A stretch of DNA of 64,000 nucleotides from the NCBI GenBank assembly GCA_965214625.1, contig OZ243962.1:806001-870000 (forward strand), written 5' to 3'. Below are positions 43,579 to 53,235 of this stretch, in pieces. Below the pieces are notes generated by a model. The model made no database searches. It saw only the letters and a program-made list of their open reading frames with translations, and had not been told where the DNA came from. Each line of letters starts with the position of its first letter. The stretch's first letter is position 1. Made by a program: the position numbers and the translations under genes. This DNA comes from G965214625 sp965214625. GTDB taxonomy: Bacteria > Pseudomonadota > Gammaproteobacteria > Arenicellales > Poriferihabitantaceae.

Positions 43579-44175
43579 TCAAGCAGGAGAATCCAGCTGT
43601 GATATGGCCTGGGAAATCGCTTCCCTGGCCCGGAAAATCCTGGAACGGACCGTTCCGATCGGGCAGCCCAGCGCTGCGGCAATATCTTCGTAGGTCAAGC
43701 CCTCAAATTCCCGCAGCTGTATGGCAACTCTCAATTCTTCCGGTAACCCTGCAATCGTATCTTTGATTATCTTCACCAACTCATCACCTTGCAAAATTTC
43801 TTCAGGCGAGTTCATTTCTGTCAGACGGTCAGAATAATCGGCTTGTACTGCATTGTCAGCGGCAATATCCTGAGCGGGGGGACGCCGGGCAGAGGCGACG
43901 ATAAAGTTCTTGGCCGTATTGACAGCGATACGATATAACCAGGTATAAAAGGCACTCTCGCCACGAAAATGGCCGATGGCACGATACGCCTTGATAAAAG
44001 TCTCCTGAACAATATCCTCCTGTTCCATCGGATCCTTGATAAAACGGCTGACCAGATGTTTGATACGATATTGATATTTCGAGACTAATAAATTGAACGC
44101 CCGTTTCTCTCCATTTTGAACACGCTGCACCAGTACAGCGTCATTTTCGTCGTTTTGCATCGACCCGAGCTTCAT
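43579..44175 (-). CDS. rpoE: RNA polymerase sigma-E factor
   Basis: 198 residues, the usual length. Region 2 reads LVSKYQYRIKHLVSRFIKDPMEQEDIVQETFIKAYRAI (key part EDIVQETFIKAYRAI) and FYTWLYRIAVNTAKNFI; region 4 reads LPEELRVAIQLREFEGLTYEDIAAALGCPIGTVRSRIFRAR (key part YEDIAAALGCPIGTVRSRI). It directs transcription of envelope-stress genes. It follows recJ by 19 bases, so it may be read through from there or from a promoter inside recJ. Confidence 0.94.
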   Translation of the reverse strand: MKLGSMQNDENDAVLVQRVQNGEKRAFNLLVSKYQYRIKHLVSRFIKDPMEQEDIVQETFIKAYRAIGHFRGESAFYTWLYRIAVNTAKNFIVASARRPPAQDIAADNAVQADYSDRLTEMNSPEEILQGDELVKIIKDTIAGLPEELRVAIQLREFEGLTYEDIAAALGCPIGTVRSRIFRAREAISQAISQLDSPA

Positions 44176-44194
44176 TTAGGCAAGGTGGAGCGCA

Positions 44195-45964
44195 TCAGAC
44201 ACCGATACTGGCAAATTTTTCGACAATCAACTGCAAGGCGCGACGTCCCTGAAATTCGTTCACATCCAACTGATAGGCCACATGTAGCCTTTTTAACCGG
44301 GAAATGGTGTGTTCTTCTCCGGGGTTGATCGCTCTGAACGCAATTGCATCATAGCTTTCACCGGACAAACTCCTGAGCAAAAACCGGATATGTTGCTCCG
44401 CCACGATACGGGCCTTCGCCACATCGAAAATACCATCGAAGAGCGGTCCGGGGAATCCCTGCCCCCACGGTGCTGCATTTCTCAGCAATTCGGCATAGGA
44501 TAGTGTCAATTCGGCATGATCCAACTCACCGTCGCTCAATATCACCGGCTCCTCATAACCGAATTCGGCAAAACTTTGCCGGACAGCCGTTTTGAAATAC
44601 TCATGAAACTCCGTAAAATGACGTTCCTCGATGGTCAGCCCCGCAGCCATCGCATGACCTCCGAATTTGACGATCAATGGTGGATGTTGCAGGGCAATAC
44701 TTTCGATCAGATCACGAATATGCAGCCCAGGAATAGAACGTGCCGACCCGGTCAGCATCCCATCACCCGCCCGGGCAAACACAATCGCCGGTTGTGCCAA
44801 TCTTTCCTTAATCCTAGATGCAATCAGTCCAACGACACCCTGATGCCATGACGGTTCAAACAGGCACACGCCAGGTCCACTCTCCACATCGGATGTCTGC
44901 CGCCTTTCTGATTCCCATGTCCTCAGGATACCAAAGGCCTGTTTCTGCATGGTTTTTTCAATCGAACGGCGTTCCAAATTGATTTGATTCAATAGACCGG
45001 CATAGCTTCTTGCGGTCTCCTTGGATGTGCTTAACAGGCACTCAATCCCGGTCGATATATCATCCAGACGACCTGCCGCATTCAGGCTTGGCGCAATGAC
45101 AAACCCAAAATCCGATGTGGCCACTTTATCAACACTTTTTCCGGCCACTTCCATTAGGGCAACGATACCCGGTCTGGCTCCTCCGGACCTGATCCGAGCA
45201 ACACCCTGGGCCACCAGGATTCGGTTATTTCTGTCGAGCGGGACCATGTCAGCCACCGTACCCAAAGCAACCAAATCCAGATATTTTGCCAGATTGGGGA
45301 TAGGCAGACCCTGTTGTGAAAACCATTCTGCCTGCCTCAACCGGGTTCTGACAGCGGTTAACAGATAGAACATGACTCCGACACCCGCCAATGCCTTGCT
45401 GGGGAAACCGCATCCGGACTGGTTGGGGTTGACAATGGCATCGGCCGGCGGCAACTGTAGTCCGGGTAAATGATGGTCGGTAATGATGACCTTGATCTGC
45501 TGCTTGCGCAGCAATGACACTCCCTCAACACTGCTAATACCGTTATCCACTGTGATCAGCACATCAGGGGATCTTGTCAATGCCAGTGCGGCAATTTTTT
45601 GTGACAGTCCGTAGCCGTCATTGAATCGATTCGGCACCAGATAATCGACTTCCCTGACACCCATCTCTCGTAATCCGAGCACACCCAATGCGGTTCCGGT
45701 GGCCCCGTCGGCATCGTAATCACCGACGATCAGAATCGAATTGCCCTGGACAGTCGCACGACAAATGATGTCACTGGCAATATCGATATCCTTAAGCAGC
45801 CCGGGAGGATAAAGTTGATCCAGAGAATCCGCAACCTGCGACAATTTGGCAACATTCCTGTTTTCATAAATCCGTTTCAACAGAAGCGGAACAGACGCTG
45901 AGTCTGTCTCATCATTCGACGAAAACCGGCAAAGCGGCTTGCGTCTTGACAAATTAGCGATCAC
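44195..45964 (-). CDS. recJ: Single-stranded-DNA-specific exonuclease RecJ
   Basis: 589 residues from a GTG at 45964. The DHH-family motifs are present: IVGDYDADGATG (residues 80-90), VDNGISS, and TDHHLPG with DHH at 163-165. The C-terminal DHHA1 part has VKFGGHAMAAGLTI. RecJ degrades single-stranded DNA 5' to 3' in recombination, mismatch and base excision repair. The gene precedes rpoE on the same strand and follows hom with a gap of 143 bases. It is full length for the family. Confidence 0.93.
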   Translation of the reverse strand: MIANLSRRKPLCRFSSNDETDSASVPLLLKRIYENRNVAKLSQVADSLDQLYPPGLLKDIDIASDIICRATVQGNSILIVGDYDADGATGTALGVLGLREMGVREVDYLVPNRFNDGYGLSQKIAALALTRSPDVLITVDNGISSVEGVSLLRKQQIKVIITDHHLPGLQLPPADAIVNPNQSGCGFPSKALAGVGVMFYLLTAVRTRLRQAEWFSQQGLPIPNLAKYLDLVALGTVADMVPLDRNNRILVAQGVARIRSGGARPGIVALMEVAGKSVDKVATSDFGFVIAPSLNAAGRLDDISTGIECLLSTSKETARSYAGLLNQINLERRSIEKTMQKQAFGILRTWESERRQTSDVESGPGVCLFEPSWHQGVVGLIASRIKERLAQPAIVFARAGDGMLTGSARSIPGLHIRDLIESIALQHPPLIVKFGGHAMAAGLTIEERHFTEFHEYFKTAVRQSFAEFGYEEPVILSDGELDHAELTLSYAELLRNAAPWGQGFPGPLFDGIFDVAKARIVAEQHIRFLLRSLSGESYDAIAFRAINPGEEHTISRLKRLHVAYQLDVNEFQGRRALQLIVEKFASIGV

Positions 45965-46107
45965 AGACTACGAACCGGCCCGCATGGAAAACTCGATAGA
46001 TAAAGAACGCAACCTGCACCTCGTCGATGGTATGCACATCGCCGGACTGGTGGACACGGGTGTTGGGGAAAGGCGATGGATAGTGACACGGCCAATTGTC
46101 CGCCGAC

Positions 46108-47436
46108 TCAAGATAGGTTTTCCACTCGAAAATGTGTCACCTGACCATAGACCGTCTCAAGTTGCTCTATCCGGTCAATAGCGTCACCGATGTCTTTGTC
46201 CAATGCTTCCTGGGTCATCAGAAGGATCGTCACCCGATCATCCGGCCGGGTCGCTTCGGCCTGCAAATACGTCCCTTTTTGCAAGATAGTTTCGATACTG
46301 ATCCCCTTGTCGCCGAGAATTCGTGTAATCAACGCCAACACGCCCGGACGGTTGATCACTGACATGCGCAGATAATGAGCGGTCCGGACTTCGCCAATGG
46401 GCAGTACCGGGGTATCTTGCAAGGCATTCGACTGAAAGGCCAAGTGGGGAACCCGATTGTCCGGGTCGGTAGTAATGGCACGAACCACATCCACCAGATC
46501 GGCCACCACCGCAGACGCGGTAGGCTCGGACCCTGCGCCGGCTCCATAATAGAGTGTGGGTCCGACTGCATCAGCATGGACCAGTACGGCATTCATCACT
46601 CCGTTGACATTGGCAATGAGACGCTTTCTGGGAATCAGCACAGGATGAACTCTCAACTCGATCCCCTGTTTGGTACGCCGCGCGATTCCAAGATGTTTGA
46701 TGCGATACCCGAACTCCTTGGCATAGGCAATATCGGCACTCGTCACGTTGGTAATCCCCTCAACAAACACCTTTTCAAACTGCAGCGATATGCCAAACGC
46801 AATCGATGCGAGTATGGTCAGTTTGTGAGCCGCATCAATCCCACCGATATCAAAGCTCGGATCGGCCTCAGCATAGCCCAACGACTGGGCCTCACCCAGC
46901 ACCTCGCTGAAATCCCGACCACTCTCTTCCATCTGGGTCAGGATGTAATTGGACGTGCCATTGATAATACCGGCCAACCATTGTATCCGGTTTGCCGCCA
47001 ACCCTTCGCGGATCGATTTGATAATCGGGATACCCCCGGCAACCGCTGATTCAAATGCGACCATCAGTCCGCCGGTCTGCGCTTTTTCAAAGATCTGATT
47101 CCCGTGAATGGCAATCAATGCCTTGTTCGCGGTCACCACATATTTACCATTCGCCATCGCCCTCATGACAGAATCCAACGCCACCGTCTCCCCACCAATG
47201 AGTTCGACCACGATATCAATATCAGGGTCATCAATGACACGGATAGGATCCTCGGTTAATACGATGCCCCTGGTATCGAACCCTCTGGGTTTGGCCTTGT
47301 CTCTGACCGCAGCAGTGCTCACCTTGATCTCCCTGCCCGCCCGCCGGGTAATTTCGTCCGCGTTGCGCCGGAGTATTTCAAGCACACCGCTACCCACGGT
47401 CCCCAACCCCAAAAGACCAATATTGACCGCTTTCAC
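46108..47436 (-). CDS. hom: Homoserine dehydrogenase
   Basis: 442 residues, starting with GTG 47436. The NAD(P) motif is IGLLGLGTVGSGVLEIL; the catalytic part has GGIPIIKSIREGLAANRI, GIINGTSNYILTQME and the signature AEADPSFDIGGIDAAHKL (key part DIGGIDAAHK). A C-terminal ACT domain (MSVINRPGVLALITRILGDKGISIE, key part NRPGVLALI) allows feedback by threonine. It reduces aspartate semialdehyde to homoserine. It is monofunctional, without an aspartokinase domain, as in many gammaproteobacteria outside the enterics. Confidence 0.94.
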   Translation of the reverse strand: MKAVNIGLLGLGTVGSGVLEILRRNADEITRRAGREIKVSTAAVRDKAKPRGFDTRGIVLTEDPIRVIDDPDIDIVVELIGGETVALDSVMRAMANGKYVVTANKALIAIHGNQIFEKAQTGGLMVAFESAVAGGIPIIKSIREGLAANRIQWLAGIINGTSNYILTQMEESGRDFSEVLGEAQSLGYAEADPSFDIGGIDAAHKLTILASIAFGISLQFEKVFVEGITNVTSADIAYAKEFGYRIKHLGIARRTKQGIELRVHPVLIPRKRLIANVNGVMNAVLVHADAVGPTLYYGAGAGSEPTASAVVADLVDVVRAITTDPDNRVPHLAFQSNALQDTPVLPIGEVRTAHYLRMSVINRPGVLALITRILGDKGISIETILQKGTYLQAEATRPDDRVTILLMTQEALDKDIGDAIDRIEQLETVYGQVTHFRVENLS

Positions 47437-47520
47437 AATGAGAATATTCGTTTTATCAGATTTCTATTGATATGATTGGCATCGTATTTCGGGTGCCACA
47501 CTAATTAGGACATCATCAAC

Positions 47521-47898
47521 GTGAAACTCCATCTGCAAAAATCCGATTCCCTTTGCCATATCACCGCGTGTACACTTCATGGGGAACACTTCCGCATCAA
47601 AATAGGAGATACCCTTTACCAGCAGAGTGTAATAATATCATCCCAAACGGTTAAATTGTGGCCGGTAGAACATGTTTCTGACCTCTGCAAGTCGCACTTT
47701 GAAGACCTTGCAACACTGAATACCGAGCTGATACTGCTTGGGACAGGCCGCACACTTTGCTTCCCCGAAACCGGGATGACCGAACCGTTGATGTTAAAGG
47801 AGATTGGCTTGGAAGTCATGGACACGGCGGCCGCTTGTCGAACCTTCAATCTGCTGCAAAGCGACAGTCGAAATGTATCTGCCGCGCTGTTGGCGTAG
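47521..47898 (+). CDS. Mth938-like (DUF498) domain protein
   Basis: 125 residues from GTG 47521: a small beta-rich fold with HLQKSDSLCHITACTLHGEHFRI at the start, then VIISSQTVKLWPVEHV, ELILLGTGRTLCFPE and GLEVMDTAAACRTFNLLQSDSRNVSAALL (key part MDTAAACRTFNLL). The GTG/LxF and MDT-x3-CRTFN parts mark the Mth938/NDUFAF3-like family. Function in bacteria is unsettled. It is divergent from hom and stands alone. Confidence 0.85.
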   Translation: MKLHLQKSDSLCHITACTLHGEHFRIKIGDTLYQQSVIISSQTVKLWPVEHVSDLCKSHFEDLATLNTELILLGTGRTLCFPETGMTEPLMLKEIGLEVMDTAAACRTFNLLQSDSRNVSAALLA

Positions 47899-48463
47899 AT
47901 TTCATCCACTGATCCGCCCGTTCCAGATCACATATTCCTGTTTCTGAACAATCATCATAATTTTGGGAATTATCGCATTATCTCCCGTTGACCATTTGTT
48001 CTCCAGCGAAGTCATGCTATTGATTCTTGCCAAGTCACTCGTAGACCAATTACCATGACCAGCATCGCATTGATGCGATCTTGGAGGGGCACCTTGCAAT
48101 TCCCTTCGTTCGACCGGAAGCTCACTTCATTTACATATCGATAAAGGTGTTTCCAACTGGCATGATGTCAGGCTTCATACAAGGTCCACGCCAACAGCGA
48201 CCAGATACGTTGAATCTCATTGGTGTGATTGAGTTGGATAAACCATTTCATATGTTTTAACCATTCTTAAATTTCCTGATTTTTTGTTGCAGCTATTATC
48301 GGAAGTCGGAGTCAAAATCGCGTTCGCAGATCGTGCCCTGACAGCTGGTACTGTGCTGAATCCGGTGTCAATGAGATCAATACACTGTTGCTGCATGAAC
48401 AGCAAAATACGATGATGTGCAAAGGCACTGCGGGCAGTGACAGAAATGCCGAACGGGATCAGG
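47899..48463. other. Gap between the Mth938-like gene and rlmB
   Basis: 565 bases between convergent genes with no supported gene. A few short open frames exist on both strands but none shows a known motif or ribosome site. It may be a degraded gene; I see nothing I can name. Confidence 0.35.
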
Positions 48464-49252
48464 CTACCATTGTCTTTGCCTGATCGCCTCAAAAACAAAC
48501 ACACCGGCAGCAACCGAGACGTTCAAGCTGGATACCGAACCGTGCATCGGTATGCTCGCCAGTTGGTCACACTGCACCATGGTCTGTTTTCTCAAGCCGA
48601 TGGCTTCGGAGCCCAGTGCAATCACCACGTTTCCGGTCAGGTCACATTCATAGACCGTCCTGGTCGCCTTGTCGGTCGCACCGGTGATCCAATAACCGCG
48701 TTGTTGCAACAATGTCATCGTCCGCGACAGATTGCTCACATGGAAAATGGCCAATCGATCAACTGCGCCGACTGCAATCCGGGTGACCGTGTGGTTGACC
48801 GGACAACTCCCGTGTTTGGGTAAAACCACCGCATCCACGCCACCACCGTCTGCCACCCGCAAACAGGCTCCGAGATTATGCGGATCCTGAATCTGGTCCA
48901 GTATCAATATCAAAGAGGGATGAGGAACGCCTTCCAGATGACGGAGCAGTGACGGCTCGCCCTGCCGCTTGCGTGGCCGGACAAACGCAATCACCCCCTG
49001 ATGAACCTTACCACCCGTCAGCCGGTTCAATTCATGGCTGTCCACCGACTGCTGGCACACTTGGTGTTGCACCAGCAATCGCTTCAGTTGATTCATCCTG
49101 TGATCCGACCTTGCCCGGTCATAGCGCACCTCGATCACCCGTCCCGGATCATGTGTCAGAACCGACTCAACACTATGCATTCCATAGATTTTTTCGGTGT
49201 CCGATGGTATCGGTTTATCGGTATCGGTGCCGCTTTCCTTTTGGGTGCCCAT
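48464..49252 (-). CDS. rlmB: 23S rRNA (guanosine-2'-O)-methyltransferase RlmB
   Basis: 262 residues. An N-terminal substrate-binding part begins KIYGMHSVESVLTHDPGRV and is followed by the SPOUT knot: ILDQIQDPHNLGACLRVADG (motif 1, key part QDPHNLGACLR), VIALGSEAIGLRKQT (motif 2) and IPMHGSVSSLNVSVAAGVFVFEAIRQR (motif 3, key part GSVSSLNVSVA). It methylates the 2'-hydroxyl of G2251 (E. coli numbering) in 23S rRNA. ATG 49252 lies 37 bases inside the end of rnr, so the two overlap and are co-expressed, the usual order rnr-rlmB. Confidence 0.93.
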   Translation of the reverse strand: MGTQKESGTDTDKPIPSDTEKIYGMHSVESVLTHDPGRVIEVRYDRARSDHRMNQLKRLLVQHQVCQQSVDSHELNRLTGGKVHQGVIAFVRPRKRQGEPSLLRHLEGVPHPSLILILDQIQDPHNLGACLRVADGGGVDAVVLPKHGSCPVNHTVTRIAVGAVDRLAIFHVSNLSRTMTLLQQRGYWITGATDKATRTVYECDLTGNVVIALGSEAIGLRKQTMVQCDQLASIPMHGSVSSLNVSVAAGVFVFEAIRQRQW

Positions 49253-51491
49253 TTTTTGCCTTTACCATGCGACGCTTTCGTTTGCCGGTAATCCGGTTTG
49301 GTGAAATAACCATTTTTTCGTGAGACAGTAACGAGAAACTGATTTTTCCATCCGTCAACTCAACCCGTTCGAGCCGGACGGTCACCGCATCGCCCAATCG
49401 GAATCTCACCGCCGTACGCTCCCCCTCCAACTGGCACCGAACCGGATCAAAATGATAGTAGTCATCCGTCAGCGAGGCAATATAAACCAGACCATCAACA
49501 CCATACCCGTCCAGCAGAACAAACAAACCAAATTCCTTGACCCCAGAGATGACACCACTGAACGCCTCGCCTGTCTTGTTCTGCATATACTGTGCCTTCA
49601 GCTTGGCAATGACTTCACGGGTGGCCTCCTCGGCCCGTCGTTCGGTGGCCGAGCAGTGCTCAGCCACTTGGGTCATCGTGTATCCCGAAGATGTAAAACG
49701 TGGCGTATCACATTTTGTCAGGATCGCCCGGATGGCGCGGTGTACAACCAGATCACTGTACCGCCTGATTGGTGAGGTAAAGTGCGTATAAATCGGGTAT
49801 GCCAACGCAAAGTGTCCCGTCTGTTTCGTACTGTAGACCGCCTGTCCGAGGGTCCTCAACAACAACGACTGCACAACTGACGAGAGTTTTTTGTGATCCG
49901 CAACCTCGCTCACCAGCCTCGAATAATCCATTGTGCTCGGCGCCTCTCCCCCCTCAAGTGTATAACCAAACCCATTGAGAGCCCGTCTGGCATCGTCAAG
50001 AGAATCGGTCTTGGGTCCATCATGACTGCGAAAGATGGTATTTTCGTTCAAATGCTCCTTGAGAAATTGTGCAGCACATACATTGGCAGCCAGCATGCAT
50101 TCTTCAATCAACCGGTGGGCATCGTTTCGGGTCCGTAGTGAAAGTGTTTTGATCCTTTGCTGTGCATCAAGCTCAATCAGCGATTCTGGAAATTCAAAAT
50201 CGATCGCGCCGCGTTGCTTGCGCTTTTCGTCAAGACATAAAAACAGTGCGTACAAGTTATCCAGCTGGGGCACAACGGACCGCCACTTCTGACGCTGTCG
50301 AGGTTTTTTTTGACTGACAATGGCATTCACCGTGTCATAGGTCAATCGCGCATGGGAATGCATGATTGCAGGATAAAATTGAAATTCAGTGATCTCTCCG
50401 ACAGGATTCATCTGCATGTCGCAAACCAGACAATATCGATCCTCGTGCGGTGACAGCGAACAGATGCCATTTGACAGCACGGTCGGCAACATGGGAATCA
50501 CCCGGTCAGGGAAATAAATCGAGTTCCCTCTTTCACAGGCCGCTTGATCCAAGGCACTGTCCAACTCGACATAATGGCTGACATCAGCAATCGCAACCAG
50601 CAATTGCCAACCGTTTGCTGTCCGTGTGCAGTAGACCGCATCGTCGAAGTCCCGGGCATCAGCACCGTCAATCGTGACCAGCGCCACCTCGCGCAAATCG
50701 ATCCGTCCGACATGAGGCGTCACTATCTCAAGCTGTTCCCCCATGGCGTTCAACTGTCGGATGACGGTCTCAGGCCACTGATCGGGAAGATCAAATTTTC
50801 GAATAGCAATCTCCGTCTCCATCCCGGGTGCTCCTGCCGGCCCGAGCACTTCGATCACCTCTCCCTCCACATCACCGTGTTGTACCGGGTGTCTGGCGAT
50901 TCGAACAGCGACGGTATCGCCTGATTTCGCGCCACCCGACAACGCATCAGGAATCCGGATATCCCGTACAAACCGACGGTCATCCGATGCCACAAAACCC
51001 ATTCCGGCCCGGCGGAGATACTGCCCGACAATACGCCGTTCCGTATCGATTAGCACTTCGACCACGACCCCTTCCCTTCTTCCTCGATAATCCATCTCCC
51101 TCATTCCGGCGAGCACCCGGTCTCCATGAAGCACCCTGCGCATTTGCTGATGATCCAGATGGACATCCTGGCCACCGTCGTCAGGAATCACAAATCCATA
51201 ACCGTTGGCATGCCCGCACACCTTCCCTGTCACCATCTCCATGCTTTCAGACAATACGTATCTTCCCTTGTGATCAATCCCTAATACGCCCTGATGACAC
51301 ATGCGTCGAAGTCGGGACTGAAGTGCTTGCCGTTGCTGCGTTTCTGTCAATGAAAAATGATGACACAGCGTCTCGAACACCACCGGATCCCTGTTCTCGG
51401 TGATGCAATCGATCAATTGTAACCTTGAGGGAACAGGGAGGCCGCTGCTATCGGCGACCCTGAATTGGTCAACTTTCCTGTTCTTTGCCAT
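49215..51491 (-). CDS. rnr: Ribonuclease R
   Basis: 758 residues from ATG 51491. Order of parts: an N-terminal helix-turn-helix, two cold-shock domains (GYGFVIPDDGGQDVHLDHQQM, key part FVIPDDGGQDV), the RNB catalytic domain with ARDFDDAVYC and the acidic DGADARDFDDA cluster, an S1 domain (AFSGVISGVKEFGLFVLLDGYGVDGLV, key part GVKEFGLFV), and a lysine/arginine-rich tail. It degrades structured RNA 3' to 5'. A GTG six bases earlier (spaced well from a GGAG) is a possible alternative start. Confidence 0.94.
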   Translation of the reverse strand: MAKNRKVDQFRVADSSGLPVPSRLQLIDCITENRDPVVFETLCHHFSLTETQQRQALQSRLRRMCHQGVLGIDHKGRYVLSESMEMVTGKVCGHANGYGFVIPDDGGQDVHLDHQQMRRVLHGDRVLAGMREMDYRGRREGVVVEVLIDTERRIVGQYLRRAGMGFVASDDRRFVRDIRIPDALSGGAKSGDTVAVRIARHPVQHGDVEGEVIEVLGPAGAPGMETEIAIRKFDLPDQWPETVIRQLNAMGEQLEIVTPHVGRIDLREVALVTIDGADARDFDDAVYCTRTANGWQLLVAIADVSHYVELDSALDQAACERGNSIYFPDRVIPMLPTVLSNGICSLSPHEDRYCLVCDMQMNPVGEITEFQFYPAIMHSHARLTYDTVNAIVSQKKPRQRQKWRSVVPQLDNLYALFLCLDEKRKQRGAIDFEFPESLIELDAQQRIKTLSLRTRNDAHRLIEECMLAANVCAAQFLKEHLNENTIFRSHDGPKTDSLDDARRALNGFGYTLEGGEAPSTMDYSRLVSEVADHKKLSSVVQSLLLRTLGQAVYSTKQTGHFALAYPIYTHFTSPIRRYSDLVVHRAIRAILTKCDTPRFTSSGYTMTQVAEHCSATERRAEEATREVIAKLKAQYMQNKTGEAFSGVISGVKEFGLFVLLDGYGVDGLVYIASLTDDYYHFDPVRCQLEGERTAVRFRLGDAVTVRLERVELTDGKISFSLLSHEKMVISPNRITGKRKRRMVKAKNGHPKGKRHRYR

Positions 51492-51659
51492 AATCACACA
51501 AATAACGCTCCATGAAGGTGGGCGCATAGCATACCACCAATCCTAACAATTATATTATTGAGCCTATCAATTAGTTTGATTGTTAAACCGGGCACTAAAT
51601 CAATATATTCCTGACAATAAGAGACATTTATCCACTTCGTCAATCCAATCATTTCAATC

Positions 51660-53231
51660 ATGAAGATCGGAATACCGAAAGAAATACATCGTAATGAGAA
51701 ACGTGTTGCCTGTACGCCGAGCGAAGTCCGGAAATTCATGCAGCTTGGACACCAGGTTTTAATTGAAAAGGATGCCGGGCTGGCCGCAAATTACTCGAAC
51801 CAGGACTACCGGGTGTCCGGCGCCCGCATCGTTGAACAGCCCTCGACGATATGGCAGGAAGCCGATGTGGTTTGCAAGGTGCAGTCTCCGGCACACCATC
51901 CGGTCGCCGACCGACATGAAGCAGACTGGTTGACCGGTGACAAAACACTGGTCTGTTTTATCCGGCCGGCGCAAAACACCCCGTTGATGAACAAACTGTC
52001 CGCACGAGGGGCCACCGTATTGGCCATGGACTGCGTCCCTCGGCTCTCTCGGGCCCAGAAAATGGATGCGCTGTCCTCGATGGCCAATATTGCCGGTTAT
52101 CGGGCGGTGGTCGAAGCGGCGCAACACTTTGGACGTTTCTTTACCGGTCAGATTACCGCGGCCGGTAAAATCCCGCCCGCCAAAATCATGGTGATCGGTG
52201 CCGGGGTCGCCGGCCTGGCCGCGATCGGTACCGCCGTCAGCCTCGGAGCCATCGTCAGAGCCTTCGACACCCGTCCGGAAGTCAAGGAACAGATTGAAAG
52301 CATGAACGCCGAATTTCTTGAACTGGCCTTCGACGAAAAAGGCACCGGACAGGGCGGGTATGCCAAAGTGATGAGTGACGCTTTTATCAAAGCGGAAATG
52401 GCCTTGTTCTCGGCACAGGCCAAAGAGGTGGACATCATCATTACCACCGCATTGATCCCGGGTAAAGCCGCACCGACACTGATCACCGAAGAGATGGTCA
52501 AGAGCATGCGCCCCGGCAGTCTCATTGTCGACCTCGCCGCAGAACAGGGAGGCAACTGTGCATTGACCCAACCCGACCAGCTGGTCGACTGTCATGGTGT
52601 CAGGATCATCGGCTATACGGATCATCCGAGCCGCATGGCCACCCAGTCCAGCCAACTGTATTCAACCAATCTTCGTCATTTGATGACCGAGTTGACTCCG
52701 AACAAGGATGGCCAGATTCATGTCAATCTGGACGATGAGGTCATTCGGGGAACGACCGTTATCCACCGGGGTACGGTCATTTGGCCACCGCCCGCCCCAC
52801 GGCAACCGGCCCCTGCCGTCCCGGCTTCCGCCCCTGAAAAAAGGCCGGCGCATCCGGCTAACACCGAACTGCCCAAAAACAGGCGGTGGTTCACTCTCGC
52901 GGGCATGTTTGCGGGGGTCTGTGCCCTGATCGGTGTCGGGAGTGTCGCCCCTGAATCCTTCATGAACCATTTCATCGTATTTGTCCTTGCCTGTTTTATC
53001 GGCTGGCAAGTCATTTGGAATGTGACGCCAGCGCTGCATACTCCGTTGATGAGTGTCACCAATGCCATCAGCGGCATTATCATTCTCGGTGCATTGCTGC
53101 AAATCGGCTCGCCCTCCTCGTTGGGAGTCTCGCTGGCGTTGATCGCAGTACTCTTGGCCTCAATCAATATCGCTGGCGGATTTCTGGTGACCCAGCGAAT
53201 GTTGAACATGTTTCGTAAAAAGGAGGACTAG
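51660..53231 (+). CDS. pntA: NAD(P) transhydrogenase subunit alpha
   Basis: 523 residues. The soluble NAD-binding domain starts MKIGIPKEIHRNEKRVACTP and has GAGVAGLAAIGTAVSLGAIV and RPAQNTPLMNKL. A proline/alanine-rich linker (about 380-410) joins it to four C-terminal membrane helices beginning near residue 418. Because both parts are fused, the enzyme is of the two-gene type as in Escherichia coli. It couples proton entry to transfer of hydride from NADH to NADP. It is followed by pntB after four bases and is divergent from rnr. Confidence 0.95.
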   Translation: MKIGIPKEIHRNEKRVACTPSEVRKFMQLGHQVLIEKDAGLAANYSNQDYRVSGARIVEQPSTIWQEADVVCKVQSPAHHPVADRHEADWLTGDKTLVCFIRPAQNTPLMNKLSARGATVLAMDCVPRLSRAQKMDALSSMANIAGYRAVVEAAQHFGRFFTGQITAAGKIPPAKIMVIGAGVAGLAAIGTAVSLGAIVRAFDTRPEVKEQIESMNAEFLELAFDEKGTGQGGYAKVMSDAFIKAEMALFSAQAKEVDIIITTALIPGKAAPTLITEEMVKSMRPGSLIVDLAAEQGGNCALTQPDQLVDCHGVRIIGYTDHPSRMATQSSQLYSTNLRHLMTELTPNKDGQIHVNLDDEVIRGTTVIHRGTVIWPPPAPRQPAPAVPASAPEKRPAHPANTELPKNRRWFTLAGMFAGVCALIGVGSVAPESFMNHFIVFVLACFIGWQVIWNVTPALHTPLMSVTNAISGIIILGALLQIGSPSSLGVSLALIAVLLASINIAGGFLVTQRMLNMFRKKED

Positions 53232-53235
53232 CGGA

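Noticed and set aside
48217..48513. Small minus-strand frame beside rlmB
   Set aside because: It has no ribosome site or motif and its end overlaps rlmB in another frame.
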